Counted from the stretch's first letter, positions 15,160-27,889 are shown. The stretch is DNA of 64,000 nt from Trachythela sp. YZ-2020 (GCA_016169945.1 JADLSH010000268.1:576001-640000); one strand, 5' to 3'. The notes: generated by a model from the sequence alone, not told the origin. Translations and numbers: made by a program.

Positions 15160-16019
15160 GGTTCACACACATCCCACAGATTAGCAAGAGCGCTCTAAAT
15201 GTAGATTCAGTTTCAACAAAGCTCATTCTGTGCTGAGGAAAAGCCTTGAATGTTCTTACATATTAGTATCAAATCATTACGGCTGGACGCCACCAGCGGA
15301 TTCACAGCTTCCCTTAAACCTGCTTTGAATATAACACCAACCAGACGCTGACTCATTGTTGGTAATCATTGAAGGAGAAAATTATTTAAGATACACAAAA
15401 GATTTTACTCATCGGTAATCACCGACAATGGAACTCACCGACTGTCGGTGCCATATGGAAACCAGGCCTTAGACCATGCTGCAAAATTCATGAGCTCCTT
15501 GTTGCCAGCTTATGTCATTTGCAGAAAACTTGTATTTTTATACAAGTAGTTTTTATGCCATCTGTAATTCAGGTTTTTTTAAATGGTTCAATAGATTATG
15601 TTCACTTTAAATAGGGTAGGGGGGGGGAGGCAACAAAATCTGAACATCTCATTTTTACCAGCACCCAATTGATGACCGATCCTTAATTTGAATCAGCAAA
15701 TTATGTTAAAAATGTCGTTATGCATGAAACATGACAAATCTGATGATGGCGGCTTTGTATGTGTCATTTCAGCGAGGGAAATATTTTGCCTGTTCACTTA
15801 CAGAAACTGTTGACTTACAGAGAAGACAGAAAAGTATCCTTACATGTAACAACCAAATATAGTCTACTGCATTCTGTACTTTCATGCAAGGAAAGTAAAA
15901 GGGAAGATGGTAGGCAAATATTTCAAATTTTTCACCATTTTATTGAGTAGATATTCTATTGTATAATGTTCCCAAAATGTACTCAGAGGCTGCATACCTC
16001 AGCCGGGTCGCTGAAACAC

Positions 16020-16250
16020 AACCTTGTTACAAGTCTGTTGCATGTCTGTAACAACTTGTCAACAAACTGAACACAACTGTAACTAATTTGAACACAACTT
16101 GACATTGGGTTGTTAAAACAACCTTGTCACACGTGTCTTATGCAGGTTCGTAACAACTTGTCAACAACCTAAACACAACCAATTTGAACACAACTTGATA
16201 TCGGCTTGTTGAAACAACCTTGTAACAAGTCTGCTGCAGGCCACAGGAAT
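16020..16250. repeat. CAACTTGT-rich degenerate tandem repeat
   Basis: Degenerate units built on ACAACTTGTCAACAA and ACAAGTCTGTTGCAGG repeat at roughly 80-base spacing. The same family occurs at about 34,000-34,380, 46,655-46,975 and 61,575-61,730. It abuts module B on its right. Confidence 0.7.
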
Positions 16251-16549
16251 GCACCCAAGCCTTTGCCCTTGTTAACAAACTGGAAGAATGTGCTGTTCGA
16301 ATTCACTTTTTCATTTTTTTAGCCAAAGAGTGCATTTTCCGTGCTTCCATGATCGTAGTTGGCTCTGCAAGTAATAGCTAGAGTATGAACAAAAGTACAA
16401 TACTGTGGTTGTTTGAAATTTAAAATCCTGGGAGGAACCCTGATAGAGGTCCAGTAAGGATCATCCTTTATCTGTCCAATGTTACTATACAGGGGGAAAC
16501 CGGACTATCCAGAGAGAAACCTATGATGTTAACTCCTTTTATATATAAC
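16251..16549. other. Intergenic, no gene seen
   Basis: The sequence includes part of a dispersed repeat whose core reads like CCAGTAAGGATCATCC, also seen on the other strand near 51,830. No gene or promoter is supported. Confidence 0.4.
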
Positions 16550-19300
16550 TGTAATGTTATTTATTTTATTATTTAATAGTTTATTAAAAACCTCTTGCAG
16601 TATTAAACTGAATTACAGGTAATATCATAGTAAAATTAAAATTATATAAACATTAACAATATTCGATATACAAGACTATATTATGGACAGATAAAAATAA
16701 AATAAATAACTAATTAAAACTCTTCCCTAAATTTAACTGTTACAAAGTTCTGAAATCGATCAGTTCGAATTATTGTTGGTCTGTCTATTCTTTCAGTTCT
16801 CAAAGAGTAGGTGTGGTTCAGGATAGGGAACTGATTGTGGATAAGAGGGTAAAGCGGATTGCCTGGTTTAATATTTGCAACAAATTTCTTACAAGCTGCA
16901 TCTCTACGAACACTAAGAGGCTGAATACCCGCCAAGGATAAAGCTTCTACATACGAGGAGGACGGATAGATAATTGCCAATGCACGTCTTTGAACTCTTT
17001 CCAGATCGTTGCTTAACATTTGTGGGAGATTTGCAAAAACTACCGAAGCATACTCCATCACTGATCTAATAATAGCACAATATACAGTCACAATATCCGC
17101 ACTAGAAACACCAATCTTCTTCAATTTTCTCAAGGCATATAATCTTTTGTTAGCTTTCTTTATTATATAGTCACAATGCAAAGACCATGTTAAATCACTA
17201 GATAGATAAACTCCAAGTAGCTTGAACTCTGATACAACTTCAATTTGTATACCATCGGTAACGATAGGTTGCCATTCAATGGCATTGTACTGAAGGAAAT
17301 CAACAATCATGTCTTTACATTTCTCTGGATTTAATTTCATGTTATTATGCCGAGCAAATGTTTGGATATCAGAAACAGTAAATTTCATCAGTGAAGGAGA
17401 ATTTCTCGGAACAATCTCCATGGTAGTTAGATCGTCAACAAATTTAGCTCTTGGGCCCCATGTAGATATAAGATCATTGACCATAACAGCAAAAAGTATC
17501 GGGGCAAGCTTAGTCCCTTGAGGAATACCCCCATTGATATTTTGTACAATAGATGTTGAATTACCAATGCGTACAAACTGAGATCTCTCTAGGAGAAATG
17601 AACCAATCCACCTTAACAGGCTATTGTGGATGTTAAATTTAGATAACTTTGCCAACAGAATCCTGTGATCTATCAAATCAAATCCTTTGCAAAAATCAGC
17701 AAAGAACAATCTCAGTGAACAGTTACCCTTATCCAGGGCCTCTAAGGCTAAGTGAAGGATATATACTATGGCTTGTTCAGTAGATTTCCCCGCTACAGCA
17801 AATTGTTTATTATCCAGTTGAGGTAGTATGGTAGGGAAAACTCTAGTTAAGGTAAAACCTTCCATTACTTTGGCAATCTGACATGTCAATGATATAGGTC
17901 TAATATCCTTTTCGATGGCATTAGGTGGTCTTTTCTTGGGAATTGGGGTAACAGCAGCACACTTGAGTAAGGGTGGTAAATAACCTTCACGTAAGGATGC
18001 ATTATAAATGTCTGCGATTACTGGAGCAAGTTCGAAGGCAAATTGTTTTAATACGATGTTAGGTATTCCATCCGGCCCAGGAGCTTTCCTGACCTTCAAG
18101 TTGCGCAAAGAATTATAGGCTTCCCAGGTTGTCACAAAAAGTTCCTCTGGAATATTTTCCACAGGTATACTAGATATGTTCTCCATTACTAGTGGGATAA
18201 AGTCAGAGGTAAGACTAACGAAGAACTCATTAATTCTCTCGCACAACTTATCAGTTGTGTCTATAGTGACCCCATCAATAAGATTTTGAAACCACTGTCC
18301 CTTCGTATCTGCCAAACCAGAGAGATTTTTAACTTATTTCCACCATTTACTCGCATTGGTATCCTTTAGTTTTTTAACGCTAGTGTCATGAAATGATTTC
18401 TTAGCATGTTTAATTGCATATTGAACTTTATTTCTCCATAACTTGAATAATGGAGAATCCTTGCCATGCTGAGCCAAACATTTTTGTCTTCTCTTGATCC
18501 AGGACTTAATCTTGGTATTTATCCATGGCTTATCAGAGCTATGTACTCGCAATGTTCTAGAGGGCAGGTGTTTATCAATTGCTTTGGTAAGAAGTTGATA
18601 AAAATTCTCAAATTTACTTTGACACGTATTCTTGGTATAAACTTCTTGCCATGAGAATGATGTTATCCATTGGCCAAATTCACGAATACAGCTATCCCTA
18701 GTGTCACGTTTGACGATAACTTCTTTACTTGCTGTAGGTTGAGTCAAGTCACCTTGTTTAACCAAAAAGCTATAGTGATCACTAGACCCAATTTTGGGCA
18801 ATTGTTTAGGTGAAGCCATGAATTTCGGCTGATTAGTTAAGCACCAGTCAAGGGTTCCTGTATCCCGAGTAAGAATTTCTACAATTTGTGTCAAGCCACA
18901 CTGGCGTTTAATGCGCTTCGAAGAAATATTTGTCGAGTTAGGATTAAAGTCACCCACAATGCAGATCAGGCTGTCAGGGTGATCAGCTAGATATGAGTCA
19001 ACAGTCTTCTGAATATAGTCATATAATTTACTATTATCGTCAGTCGAGGCTTGAGGAGGATGGTAAATAACTCCAATTAATATTGAGGATATTGTTCTTG
19101 GAAGGCGAGTGGGCCTCAACTGTAACCATAGGGCTTCAGCTATAAAATCTGGGGGATCATCGACAACAAGCCTTTTACACTGAATAGGTGACTTAACGTA
19201 TATGGCTACTCCACCACCACGTGTAGGTCGATCTTTACGAAACAAAGAGAAGTTCGCTAATGGAACATAATTGTCATGTTCTAACAATTCATTTTTTCTC
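16550..19300 (-). mobile_element. 5'-truncated non-LTR retrotransposon (jockey/CR1-like LINE)
   Basis: A minus-strand LINE with endonuclease and reverse transcriptase is followed by an AT-rich 3' tail to about 16,550. The 5' part, including the start of the endonuclease domain, is missing: similarity to LINE protein stops at about 19,290 while a HIF1AN-like exon with its acceptor follows at 19,312. Truncation during target-primed insertion explains this. Confidence 0.85.
16714..19287 (-). pseudogene. LINE endonuclease-reverse transcriptase ORF with one in-frame stop
   Basis: The N-terminal part (18,334-19,287) is an AP-endonuclease domain with GVIYHPPQAS, VGDFNP and GSSDHYS. The C-terminal part (16,714-18,315) is a reverse transcriptase with APGPDGIPN, RPISLT, GIPQGTKLAP and the catalytic box FVDD instead of the usual YADD. 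The parts are in the same frame, interrupted only by TAA at 18,334-18,336 after a KWWK motif, so a single nonsense change, not a frameshift, separates them. With the missing 5' end this copy cannot be autonomous. Confidence 0.85.
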
Positions 19301-19311
19301 TCTATTTATAG

Positions 19312-20170
19312 AAATCTGTCTTGCGAAAACGCTGTCAATTCTTTAATCAAGCTCTAAAGTGGAACCTTCTCTACCTATCCAAAGAACTGACAGATGAATA
19401 TGGTGTTTCTACATCAAATTCTAGGAAATTCCTATATTATGATAGCACTGTTAATTACGAGAATTACGAGAAAGCTGGCCAGCTGGAGACTACCGTACAG
19501 AATTCAATACAACAGCTTCGAGGAATTCTTGAAAATTGCTTCTCAACTTGCCCGAGTGAGCAATGGAACACATGCGTATTTTCAGGTATGTGAATATTGC
19601 ATGCATTACGTCGGTGTTAAGATCTGGTTAAGAGTTGGCAAGCGAAAGTTCATTAGAGTTTCTCAACTCTCACGCCACGGTCAAACGAGAACAAGAGTTG
19701 TGAAAGAAATAATTTAGCTCACAAAACGGGGCCTTGAGAAGAATTGTAAAATTTTGGCAGACAAAGAGTTTGCATTTCCTTCTCAGCTTTTCTTGTTATA
19801 CACCGTCATAACGCGTTATTAAGTTAATTCATAGAAAGTGCAAAACATTAGCCTGACCATAGTTATTCATGCAACTCTCGTGCAAATCCAAGGTTTTTTA
19901 GTAGCAGAGTGGTCAGTGCACGAGTCCTTCATCTCTGTGACAGTGCTTTGATTCTCGCAGTATGCAATTGTCTGAATATATCATTTCGCCTCACTCGCAT
20001 GTCATAAGAGTGCTTCTACTTAGACTCTACTAAACACTGCGGGTCTCTCTGGGTATTCTAATAAGAGATGGCCATTACTGGATCTCTAGGGATAACAGTG
20101 AAGAACTGATAGAGCTCTCCAATATGTGACACCGTTACATTAGGATATCATGGAAAACATATTCATACAG
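19312..20170 (+). pseudogene. HIF1AN-like (JmjC) gene fragment, copy 1
   Basis: The exon at 19,312-19,585 has acceptor TTTATAG and donor CAG/GTATGT and encodes the region NQALKWNLLYL..SRKFLYYD, like the early part of factor-inhibiting HIF. A 4-base insertion (CCAG) near 19,477 shifts the frame relative to copy 2. A second exon survives only as its last 45 bases (20,126-20,170), where the iron-binding HxD motif reads CAT-TAG-GAT, that is, a stop. It is clearly dead. An intact SINE-like insertion and a single copy of the minisatellite unit lie between. Confidence 0.8.
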
Positions 20171-20363
20171 GTAGGAATGATTACTAGTTTTCAAACCATG
20201 AATATTCTGCTCAACCAAACAGGGGACCAAACGAAAAGTGTGGTTCCCTTTCGTGTCCGACCTCGAACCTAATTTTCAAAGTTCAAATTTGGTCCAAAAC
20301 TACTCGTCCAGTTATCTCAGGTCCTGACATTTCCAAAATCGTGACAATTGATCACAACGCTTC

Positions 20364-20711
20364 CAGGGGCGTCGTGGGTCCCATGTTTTAGGGGGGGGGG
20401 GGCAAGGGCAGCATTTTTCCGACAAACACAATTTTTTCCGACATAAATAATATATGAAGTCATACGAAAATGTTCATAAGTTTGATTCTTAGAAAAAATC
20501 GTGAAGTGCGAAAAGATGAAGTGGAAAACTGGCTTTAAGATGAATAATGTACATTATTCGTTAGCAGTTTGAAGAATTATGTCGTATAACTCGGTTTGCC
20601 AAACGATGAACTTATGTAATTCGGAGATTCCGACAACATAACAAATTTCCAATTTTCCGACGTGTCTCAACGATAGGGGGGGGCATGCCCCCCCTGGCCC
20701 AGGCGCCACTG
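20364..20711. mobile_element. hAT-type MITE with 8-bp target duplication
   Basis: Ends CAGGGGCG and CGCCACTG match as inverted repeats with one change; AACGCTTC at 20,356-20,363 repeats at 20,712-20,719. The paralogue near 50,468 has a single ACGCTTCC with no insertion. The interior is 348 bases, with a G-run and C-run but no transposase. Confidence 0.88.
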
Positions 20712-20934
20712 AACGCTTCCTAAGGGCAATAGCTATAAATTTTGACTACTTAATATGAAGAGACAGAAAATGAAATGATTGTGCCAACATCATGCAATTA
20801 ATAATATTAATGCATTTTGGTAAATTTAGAAAATGAACATTTTCCAAAAAGGAAATTTATTACCATCCACCAATGCTGAACGGAAATTCATTGTCATTAC
20901 TGGTCTAAATTGATGGATTTCAAAACGGCCGGGT

Positions 20935-23090
20935 GCCTGATATAACCCCAAATTTGTAAATGTCGGCGTATCTCTGGCGTAGAGTCTACATGGAATGCAC
21001 CCTGGGAATGTTACAGTACACGATTGCCCATGATTGTTTACAGGACATAATTTTAAAGTGCCATTACAGCATATAATTATTCCACAATATTTGTAGGAGA
21101 AGAACCTTAAGGTTATCTGAAAATGAGCATTCCAGAAAATATCCACACCTCCCCCACAAATGAAATGGGACGTTAAAGCCCCGTACAGGCGAGCAAGTTT
21201 TCCTTGACTAGTTTTATTTGCCTGTGTGTATGGCAAAAAAATGACAAGTTTTCCTTGACAAGGAGTCCTGTTCAAAAGCTAGTCATGAGCAAGGAAAATT
21301 GTTTGTGTGTATGACAGACAAGGAAAGCTTGACAAGGAAATGCGCAGTACGCCACTGCACACTTATTTTCGATCTAGTTGAGCGGCCGTTACCATTATAA
21401 ACACAAAGTATTCACCTGTGTCGTTAATACATGGGCTCCTAAACTTGTCACGGAAAAATTGATAGATAAAACTTGTTTCCCGTACACACGAACAAGTAAA
21501 CTCGACAAGGGACTTGTCAAGGAAAACTTGCTCGTCTGTACGGGTCTTAACCCCCTCCCCACGTCTGATGTCCTAGTGCATTTTAATATTATCAGAGTTA
21601 GATTTCACCCACTCCCCTCTATGCCAGCACTCAAACAAGGTCACGCCAATACATTTTGACAGACGTTCAAGTGCCACGCCAAACATTGAAATTGCTACGC
21701 CAAACATAGGCTGGGCGCAAGCTACCGCCAATGAATTGATTGAAATATTTCCAGTGTGTCAATAAATATCACCGTAGGCTTAAAGTTTAGTACTTTCAAA
21801 CGCCAGTACGTCAAAAAGTATACAATCGTAAGCCAGCACGCCGCAAATTTCTGAAGTCCATTGCCGTAGATCTTCGGCGTATTGCACTTAAAATGCACCC
21901 TGGAAACAAGCTGGAAAAAAATTGCTTGATTGCAGTGGGAACTGGAAATCAATCCCATGCCTGGGGAGACTCACATTTTAGAACCAGTACTCCTCTCCTT
22001 CCCGCATTACCACAATTTGAGGAAATCTCTCCCATTCGTTGTGTCCTACCTCTGTCTATAGTAATGACTTATGTATGTTCAATTTGGTTTGTTGATCTTA
22101 AAAAGGAGAACTAGCTAAGACTCTTAAAGCACTAGTAAAACTGAATAATTGATGTAAACAAATTACCTGTGCATGTTGTCGCTTATCCATTTTATCGGCA
22201 AGTGGGTTCACACACATCCCACAGATTAGCAAGAGCGCTCTAAATGTAGATTCAGTTTCAACAAAGCTCATTCTGTGCTGAAGAAAAGCCTTGAATGTTC
22301 TTACATATTAGCATTGAATCATTACGGCTGGATGCCACCAATGGATTCACAGCATCCCTTAAACCTGCTTTGAATATAACACCAACCAGACACAGACTCA
22401 TTGTCGGTAATCATTGAAGGAGAAAATTATTTCATATACACAAAAGATTTACTCATCAGTAATCACCGACAATGGAACTTGCCGACTGTCGGTGCCATAT
22501 GGAAACCAGGCCTTAGACCATGCTGCAAATTTCATGAGCTCGTTGTTGCCAGCTTATGCCATTCGCAGAAAAAACACAAATATTGTTTATTGTATATATT
22601 TTATTCACAACAACTTGACAGGTCTGATGGGCTCCATAGATTACGTCCACTTTAAGTAGGGTAGGGGTGGGGGGCAACAAAATATGAACATCTCATTTGA
22701 ATCAGCAAATTATGTCAAAAATGTCATTATTCATGAAACATGACAAATCTGATGATGATGACTTTGTCTGTATGTGCCATTTCAGCTTGGCATCTTGTCA
22801 TCTTTTGACAGTCGTTTGAGTAAGTTAGAGGGAAATATTTTGCCTGTTCATCGAGAAACTGTTGACTTACAGAGAAGACAGAAAAGTATCCTTACATGTA
22901 ACAACCAAATATAGTCTACTGCATTCTGTACTTTCATGCAAGGAAAGTAAAAGGGAAGATGGTAGGCAAAATACTTATTATTTTTTATTTCAAATTTTTC
23001 ACAATTTTATTGAGTAGATATTCTATTGTATAATGTTCCCAACAGGCACTCAGAGGCTGCATACCTCAGCCAGCAAATTAATTCAAGTAT
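20935..23090. repeat. Non-coding module B, copy 2
   Basis: It matches module B1 and B3. It carries the piggyBac-like TIR element (21,177-21,546) but lacks the hAT element of B1. It continues without a break into the upstream region of the first propeller gene, the same junction as B3. Confidence 0.8.
21177..21546. mobile_element. TIR element (piggyBac-like MITE), copy in module B2
   Basis: It is the same element as at 13,864-14,232, flanked here by TTAA on both sides (21,173-21,176 and 21,547-21,550), which supports piggyBac-type insertion. Confidence 0.78.
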
Positions 23091-24514
23091 TTATGCATAA
23101 ATTATACATGCACTAATTATGCATTCAGTTCTCTTCAGTCTGGGAATTAGTAAGACAAAATTTTGTAAATTTCTCATCCAGTTTTCATTCAAATTGAACC
23201 ACATTTTAATCGATTTGTCCTTGTCCTATGCGCATGAGCTTCACAAATTCTCGTATTAAAATGTTTAACACATTAGCTGTCAATGTGCCCAGACCCACTC
23301 TACTTTAGTATTTTACCCTGTCTAAAGCCAGACAATTTTACTCGTCCGTACGTGGTAGGGTACTGCCATTTAATGGGTTAACAAAACTATCTGCCAGTGT
23401 AATGTACCCAAATGCACCTTACTTTAGTATTTTACTCTGTCTAATGCCAGACGATTTTACTCGTCAGTGGTAGGGTACTGCCAGTTAATGAGTTAATTAA
23501 CCTCCTAGCAGACAAACACCCAAACACACACATACTGTAACCTGCTAGCGAGATAATAACTAGTTAAAATACTAGGAGTTACTATTGCAAGGAAGTGCTG
23601 CTGCAGAAGCCTTAAACGACCACTGTCTGCCACACAGGCTATGACCATTGACCAATATGCCTCTATTTACTCTGTCTAAAAACACACAACTAAATGTAGA
23701 TGCATGCCTGGTTTAAAGGATCTCGTTTATATAAACAGCTTATATTTATACAAGCTATGACCAGCCTCTATCGTTGACATGATAGCGGTTGTACCTCAGC
23801 TGTTTGACGTCTTGCCCTGTGTTTAGTGATTGTGTACTGATTTCAAATATAAAGTGATTTTAGACAGAACTGCTCCAACGATAATGCGAATAAAACCATC
23901 GCTGATCGCCTGTTGCGCATCGATTTTCAATGCTGAGTTTAAATGCTTTGGTTTATATATAGTAGGGTGTGATTACAAGTTATTGATAGTATAGTAGGTG
24001 ATTATAGACATTGTGGTACGAGGTTGTGTTGCCAAGTGATTCTCTGATTTGAACGGTGATAATAAATAAACTAAAATCTATATTGTGAGTTATGTAGGCT
24101 TAACACTGAGCATGTGACGGCATTACAAACAATATTTTAGTGTCTGTGTATATGATCCCAGTTCCCGAGACATAGTACTTTTGATGTATTGAAATTAGTC
24201 ACGATTATTGACTCTGTACTCTGGTGCAGAAAGACAACAACAGAAAGCCATTTTATAAAGCGATTATAATGTAGTAACAACATAAGGATTTCATTATTAG
24301 TAATAGTCATTAAATGAATCCCACTATGTAGGCTGTGATTTACCTCCCACATGCATAATGACTTATCAGAGAATGTTACATATCTGGATGTTTATCAAAT
24401 AGAAAAGCTTATATTGAGTAAAACATATATATGTGTCATTCTCTCACAAGATCAAACATGTCGATTCTATGGAATTACATTTAAGAACAAATAAGATATA
24501 GAAACCTTTCTTAT
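23091..24514. other. Upstream region of propeller gene 1, duplicated
   Basis: No gene seen. It matches 37,190-38,705 and, in part, 41,970-43,330, with several short motifs such as CAGACGATTTTACTCGTC repeated near 23,450. Any promoter must lie close to the gene, but I cannot pick it out. Confidence 0.5.
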
Positions 24515-24522
24515 AAACCATT

Positions 24523-25061
24523 TAGGCTGGGGCGGTTCTTGAAGAAAACGGAAAACCGTCAAGAAAAAATCGAAAAAACCCGAAAAATCGGTTTTTTATC
24601 TATAAATAACACACAGACATAAAATAGTGTAGCACGTGATTTTATTATGTGACGAATTTTAGTTTTCGATGCTTAATATCAAAAGCTTACTGAACTGGTA
24701 GTTTCTGACATTCCGGCGATTTAAACGTAAGAAAACTATGGAAAATATTTTTTTCAAAATGAGAGCGTGTTTTGACTTTTGACAGGCTAGAAAACAAAAT
24801 ATGTAAATTTGAATAACATGCACACTAAGATAGATCCCTGATTGGCTGTTGCTGTCATGTACGGATGCCGCGTGCCCACGAGTGTGATGAGTCCATTGAT
24901 GAGTCATACGCTATTCATGGAAGTACGCTGACCGCGCAGACATTAGCCTTTTTTATCTCGTTTTTCCCGGTTCTTCGTTTTTTTCGGTTTTTCGGTGCTT
25001 GGACTTTGGCAAAACCGAAAAATCGGTATTTTCCGGTATACCGAAAAACCGCCCCATCCTA
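24523..25061. mobile_element. hAT-type MITE upstream of propeller gene 1
   Basis: Ends TAGGCTGGGGCGGTT and AACCGCCCCATCCTA are inverted repeats with one mismatch. AAACCATT at 24,515-24,522 repeats at 25,062-25,069. The empty site at 38,713-38,722 has a single AAACCATT. The 539-base interior is rich in CGGTTTTT tracts and has no transposase ORF. Confidence 0.92.
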
Positions 25062-25361
25062 AAACCATTATGGGTATGTGAAGAAACGAATGTCTTTCCG
25101 CGTAGATATTTTGTAATTTTGAAATATCTTCTAAATAAGACAATAAAGCACATTATATTCGTATTTAAAACCCGATATTGTACTATCAGCATAAAGATGA
25201 CTCAGTGTTAAATTTTTAGTTTTGAATATAAGACAATAAAATAGTTTGTATTTGAATAAAAATAGATGTCATTCAGAGCCATGCATGCAGGTGTTGATCT
25301 TGTGACAGTCTCAAGTTATTAATATAACGTTTGTTTTGGTGGACGCCTCACTAATTTCAAG

Positions 25362-27038
25362 ATGACTGAGATCGTAAGCGGAGTTTTGAAGCTTACATTT
25401 GGCTTTTTAGCGAACAAGGCTCGCAGTGAAATTGCGGAACGTTTGAAAGATGGCGACGTCACGGACGAAGAATGTCGGCGCTTAATCGTCAGCGAACTTG
25501 ATGATATCAAAACCAAGTTGGATGGTTTGGCAAGAAGTAGTCTTTTGAGTAGCCTTTATTTTCTACAAGAAGGAGTCAATGCACTATATCAGTCGCTACT
25601 TCAGTTTAAAGCAAATGAGAATACAGCAGAATCGACCGAACAAGCGACTTTAGTTGAAGCTGCGTCATCCAGAGACACTGCTCCTGATTCTTCTATCAAC
25701 AAAGCTATTGCTTTGATAAATGCCATCACTTCATTGAAAATACGTTCCTACGAACGCTTTAATTCTGCCATGAAATCATTCGAGCTCGCACGTGAAAAAG
25801 CAACCGAAGCATTTTGCAACGAAGCCTTGTCAATTGAGGACCGAATTCAAGCGTCGCAGATTCGAATGATGGCCAGAATTTTAGAAAAATTGGAATACCC
25901 AGACGCAGGCGTAAGCGATTGTCTACAATACCTGAAGCAGCTTCGTGATATCGGAGCTATTCGAGAAATATTTTCTGTTTTGCATGACGGGGGATTCAAA
26001 TCGCGGTTTAATAAAACGAAGCGACTTAACAACGCTTCGTCCGTTCACTTAATGAACCGACTATTGTTTGATTTCGCCAGAAAGTTCACGAATTTGCGAC
26101 TAGCGATTTTGGCGGAATGGCCCACAATTTTGCTTGGTAAGAAAAATTACCGTCCCGTGTTTGGAGAATATCGTCTTGTTGAAAAACTTAAAGAGTCTGG
26201 TGCGAAAGTTATGTCACTGCATCCAGATTTTACATTTGGTGATAATATTTTCCCGCTACATTCTGTTGTAAACAGCAAAAGAGAGATTGTTGCAAAGATG
26301 TATGAAGAGGATACTATTAAAATTTTTAAACCCTCAGGAGAAAGTCATACATTATGTGAAGTTCCCAAAGAAGAGCATACGTCAAGATGCTATGTTGTTT
26401 CGATGGATATCGATGCAGAAGATAACCTTTACGTCATCACGGGATTTCGAGAAACCGATGGTCAACCATGGAGTTTTAAGTTGTTTATCTTCGATGAGAA
26501 TGGAAACAAAAAACTGGAGTCTCCGTTACCTTCTCATCTGAATTGGGTGCGCATGGCAATAAACAAAGACGGGAAGATTGCTATTTTAGATATCGTGGAG
26601 AACATTCTGTATATTGGAAATGTATGTATTGAGCTGAATTCGTTTAAAGTCGACAAACGTTTTCATCTCAACGAATTATCTAGCGACCAGTGTGTGTACA
26701 TACGGTTCTCAGATATTAATGGAGCAGAAATAATTGCCGCAGGAAGTCGTACTGTTTTTATCTACACAGAAAACGGACAGTTTCAACGCACAATTAGGAT
26801 ACCGGAAGGACATGGATTGATTTATTCGGTTGCAGTAAATCATGTCACAAAACGTATTCTATTTAAAACTGGCTACTCATCACCCTGCAGTGTATTTAGT
26901 TTCTCGGAAACTGGAGAATTAATATACAGTTTATGTTTGGGGTCTAGCGAATGGATTCCAGATGCTAACCTAACTTCTCATCCAAATGGCGCAGTTGCTT
27001 TAGTTGGTTACAGAGGAGCAGCTTTTCTTCAACTGTAG
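25362..27038 (+). CDS. Helical-domain/NHL-like beta-propeller protein, copy 1 (558 aa)
   Basis: Residues about 1-250 are helical, opening with a conserved block ending RSEIAERLKDGDVTDEECRR. Residues about 260-558 contain repeated blades of the form hydrophobic-F-DENG/TENG/SETG followed by a strand, as in NHL or TRIM-type six-bladed propellers (FIFDENGNKK, FIYTENGQFQ, FSFSETGELI). I recall similar hypothetical proteins from cnidarians, but function is unknown. No signal peptide, RING or B-box is seen. It is a single intact exon; the ATG matches the copy 2 and 3 starts. Repeated duplication suggests recognition or immunity; that is inference only. Confidence 0.88.
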   Translation: MTEIVSGVLKLTFGFLANKARSEIAERLKDGDVTDEECRRLIVSELDDIKTKLDGLARSSLLSSLYFLQEGVNALYQSLLQFKANENTAESTEQATLVEAASSRDTAPDSSINKAIALINAITSLKIRSYERFNSAMKSFELAREKATEAFCNEALSIEDRIQASQIRMMARILEKLEYPDAGVSDCLQYLKQLRDIGAIREIFSVLHDGGFKSRFNKTKRLNNASSVHLMNRLLFDFARKFTNLRLAILAEWPTILLGKKNYRPVFGEYRLVEKLKESGAKVMSLHPDFTFGDNIFPLHSVVNSKREIVAKMYEEDTIKIFKPSGESHTLCEVPKEEHTSRCYVVSMDIDAEDNLYVITGFRETDGQPWSFKLFIFDENGNKKLESPLPSHLNWVRMAINKDGKIAILDIVENILYIGNVCIELNSFKVDKRFHLNELSSDQCVYIRFSDINGAEIIAAGSRTVFIYTENGQFQRTIRIPEGHGLIYSVAVNHVTKRILFKTGYSSPCSVFSFSETGELIYSLCLGSSEWIPDANLTSHPNGAVALVGYRGAAFLQL

Positions 27039-27725
27039 TAAAATCACTTTCATGTCGAATGAAAATGTTTAAAAATGCAATACTTTGACATCAAAGAGCA
27101 ATGGTAATAAAACTTTTTTTTCAAGATTGGTAAACTCCTTGAACTGTAGTATACAGTCAAATCTGAAAATAACTGTGGAAACTGACTGCTTAATACAGGT
27201 CCCTGTCTGATACAGGGCCGGTAAAAACACTAGTTTGCCGTGGTCAATTATATATTTAAATTCATATGCATTATACGAACACTAAAATAATTTGTTTTTC
27301 GTAGCTTTTCATGACGCTGTTTCCCTTGGCCTCATAGACAGTAAATAAGTATCAAATAATCTACATAAGAAAAATATGAATTTCAGTAAATGAAACCGGA
27401 GTTTCAAGTAGAATTAAAGTAAAGAATAGCGACACCGAACTGATGAACAATTCCTAATTGTGTAGTATAGTTTTGACTTTGATATTTTTGTAAGTAAAAA
27501 TATATCATTTGTTGAACACAAATTACAACAGCTCAAACTGTTAGATTTACAGTTAATTAATGCATGTGACGATCACGTGTAGCCAGGAACAAAGCCAAAA
27601 CGTTCAAAAACGATCGCTCTTTGGGGGGCGTAATTGTCAAATGAAAATCTTTTTGCAAAACAGAAAAACAACTTGTTAGCACTGCATGTATAACAGTGAA
27701 TGCAAATGATAGTTATTTCCAAGAT

Positions 27726-27889
27726 ATGCTGAGGGTCTGTAGAATCAAACTACCTGAAAAATACAACAAGAACTTTGACATTTCGACTGTAATGGACCTA
27801 ACTTCCAGACGAAGGAAGGGCCTTCGCTTGAAACGTCGAAGTTCTTTGTTGTATTTTTCAGGTAGTTTGATCCTAAAGACTCGCAGCAT
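27726..27889. mobile_element. Foldback MITE (ATCAAACTACCTGAAAAATAC family)
   Basis: Inverted arms beginning ATGCTG and containing ATCAAACTACCTGAAAAA surround a short core with CTTCCAGACGAAGG. The same element sits at 41,490-41,653, a larger relative at 51,276-51,722, and one arm at about 63,262-63,310. Confidence 0.75.

Larger units (their letters stand above)
13620..16010. repeat. Non-coding module B, copy 1
   Basis: The sequence recurs at 20,935-23,090 and 34,875-37,190 with the same internal order. Differences are mainly transposon insertions: a TIR element in copies 1 and 2 and a hAT-like element in copy 1 only. No conserved coding frame was found; the short ORFs shift between copies. 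Confidence 0.8.
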
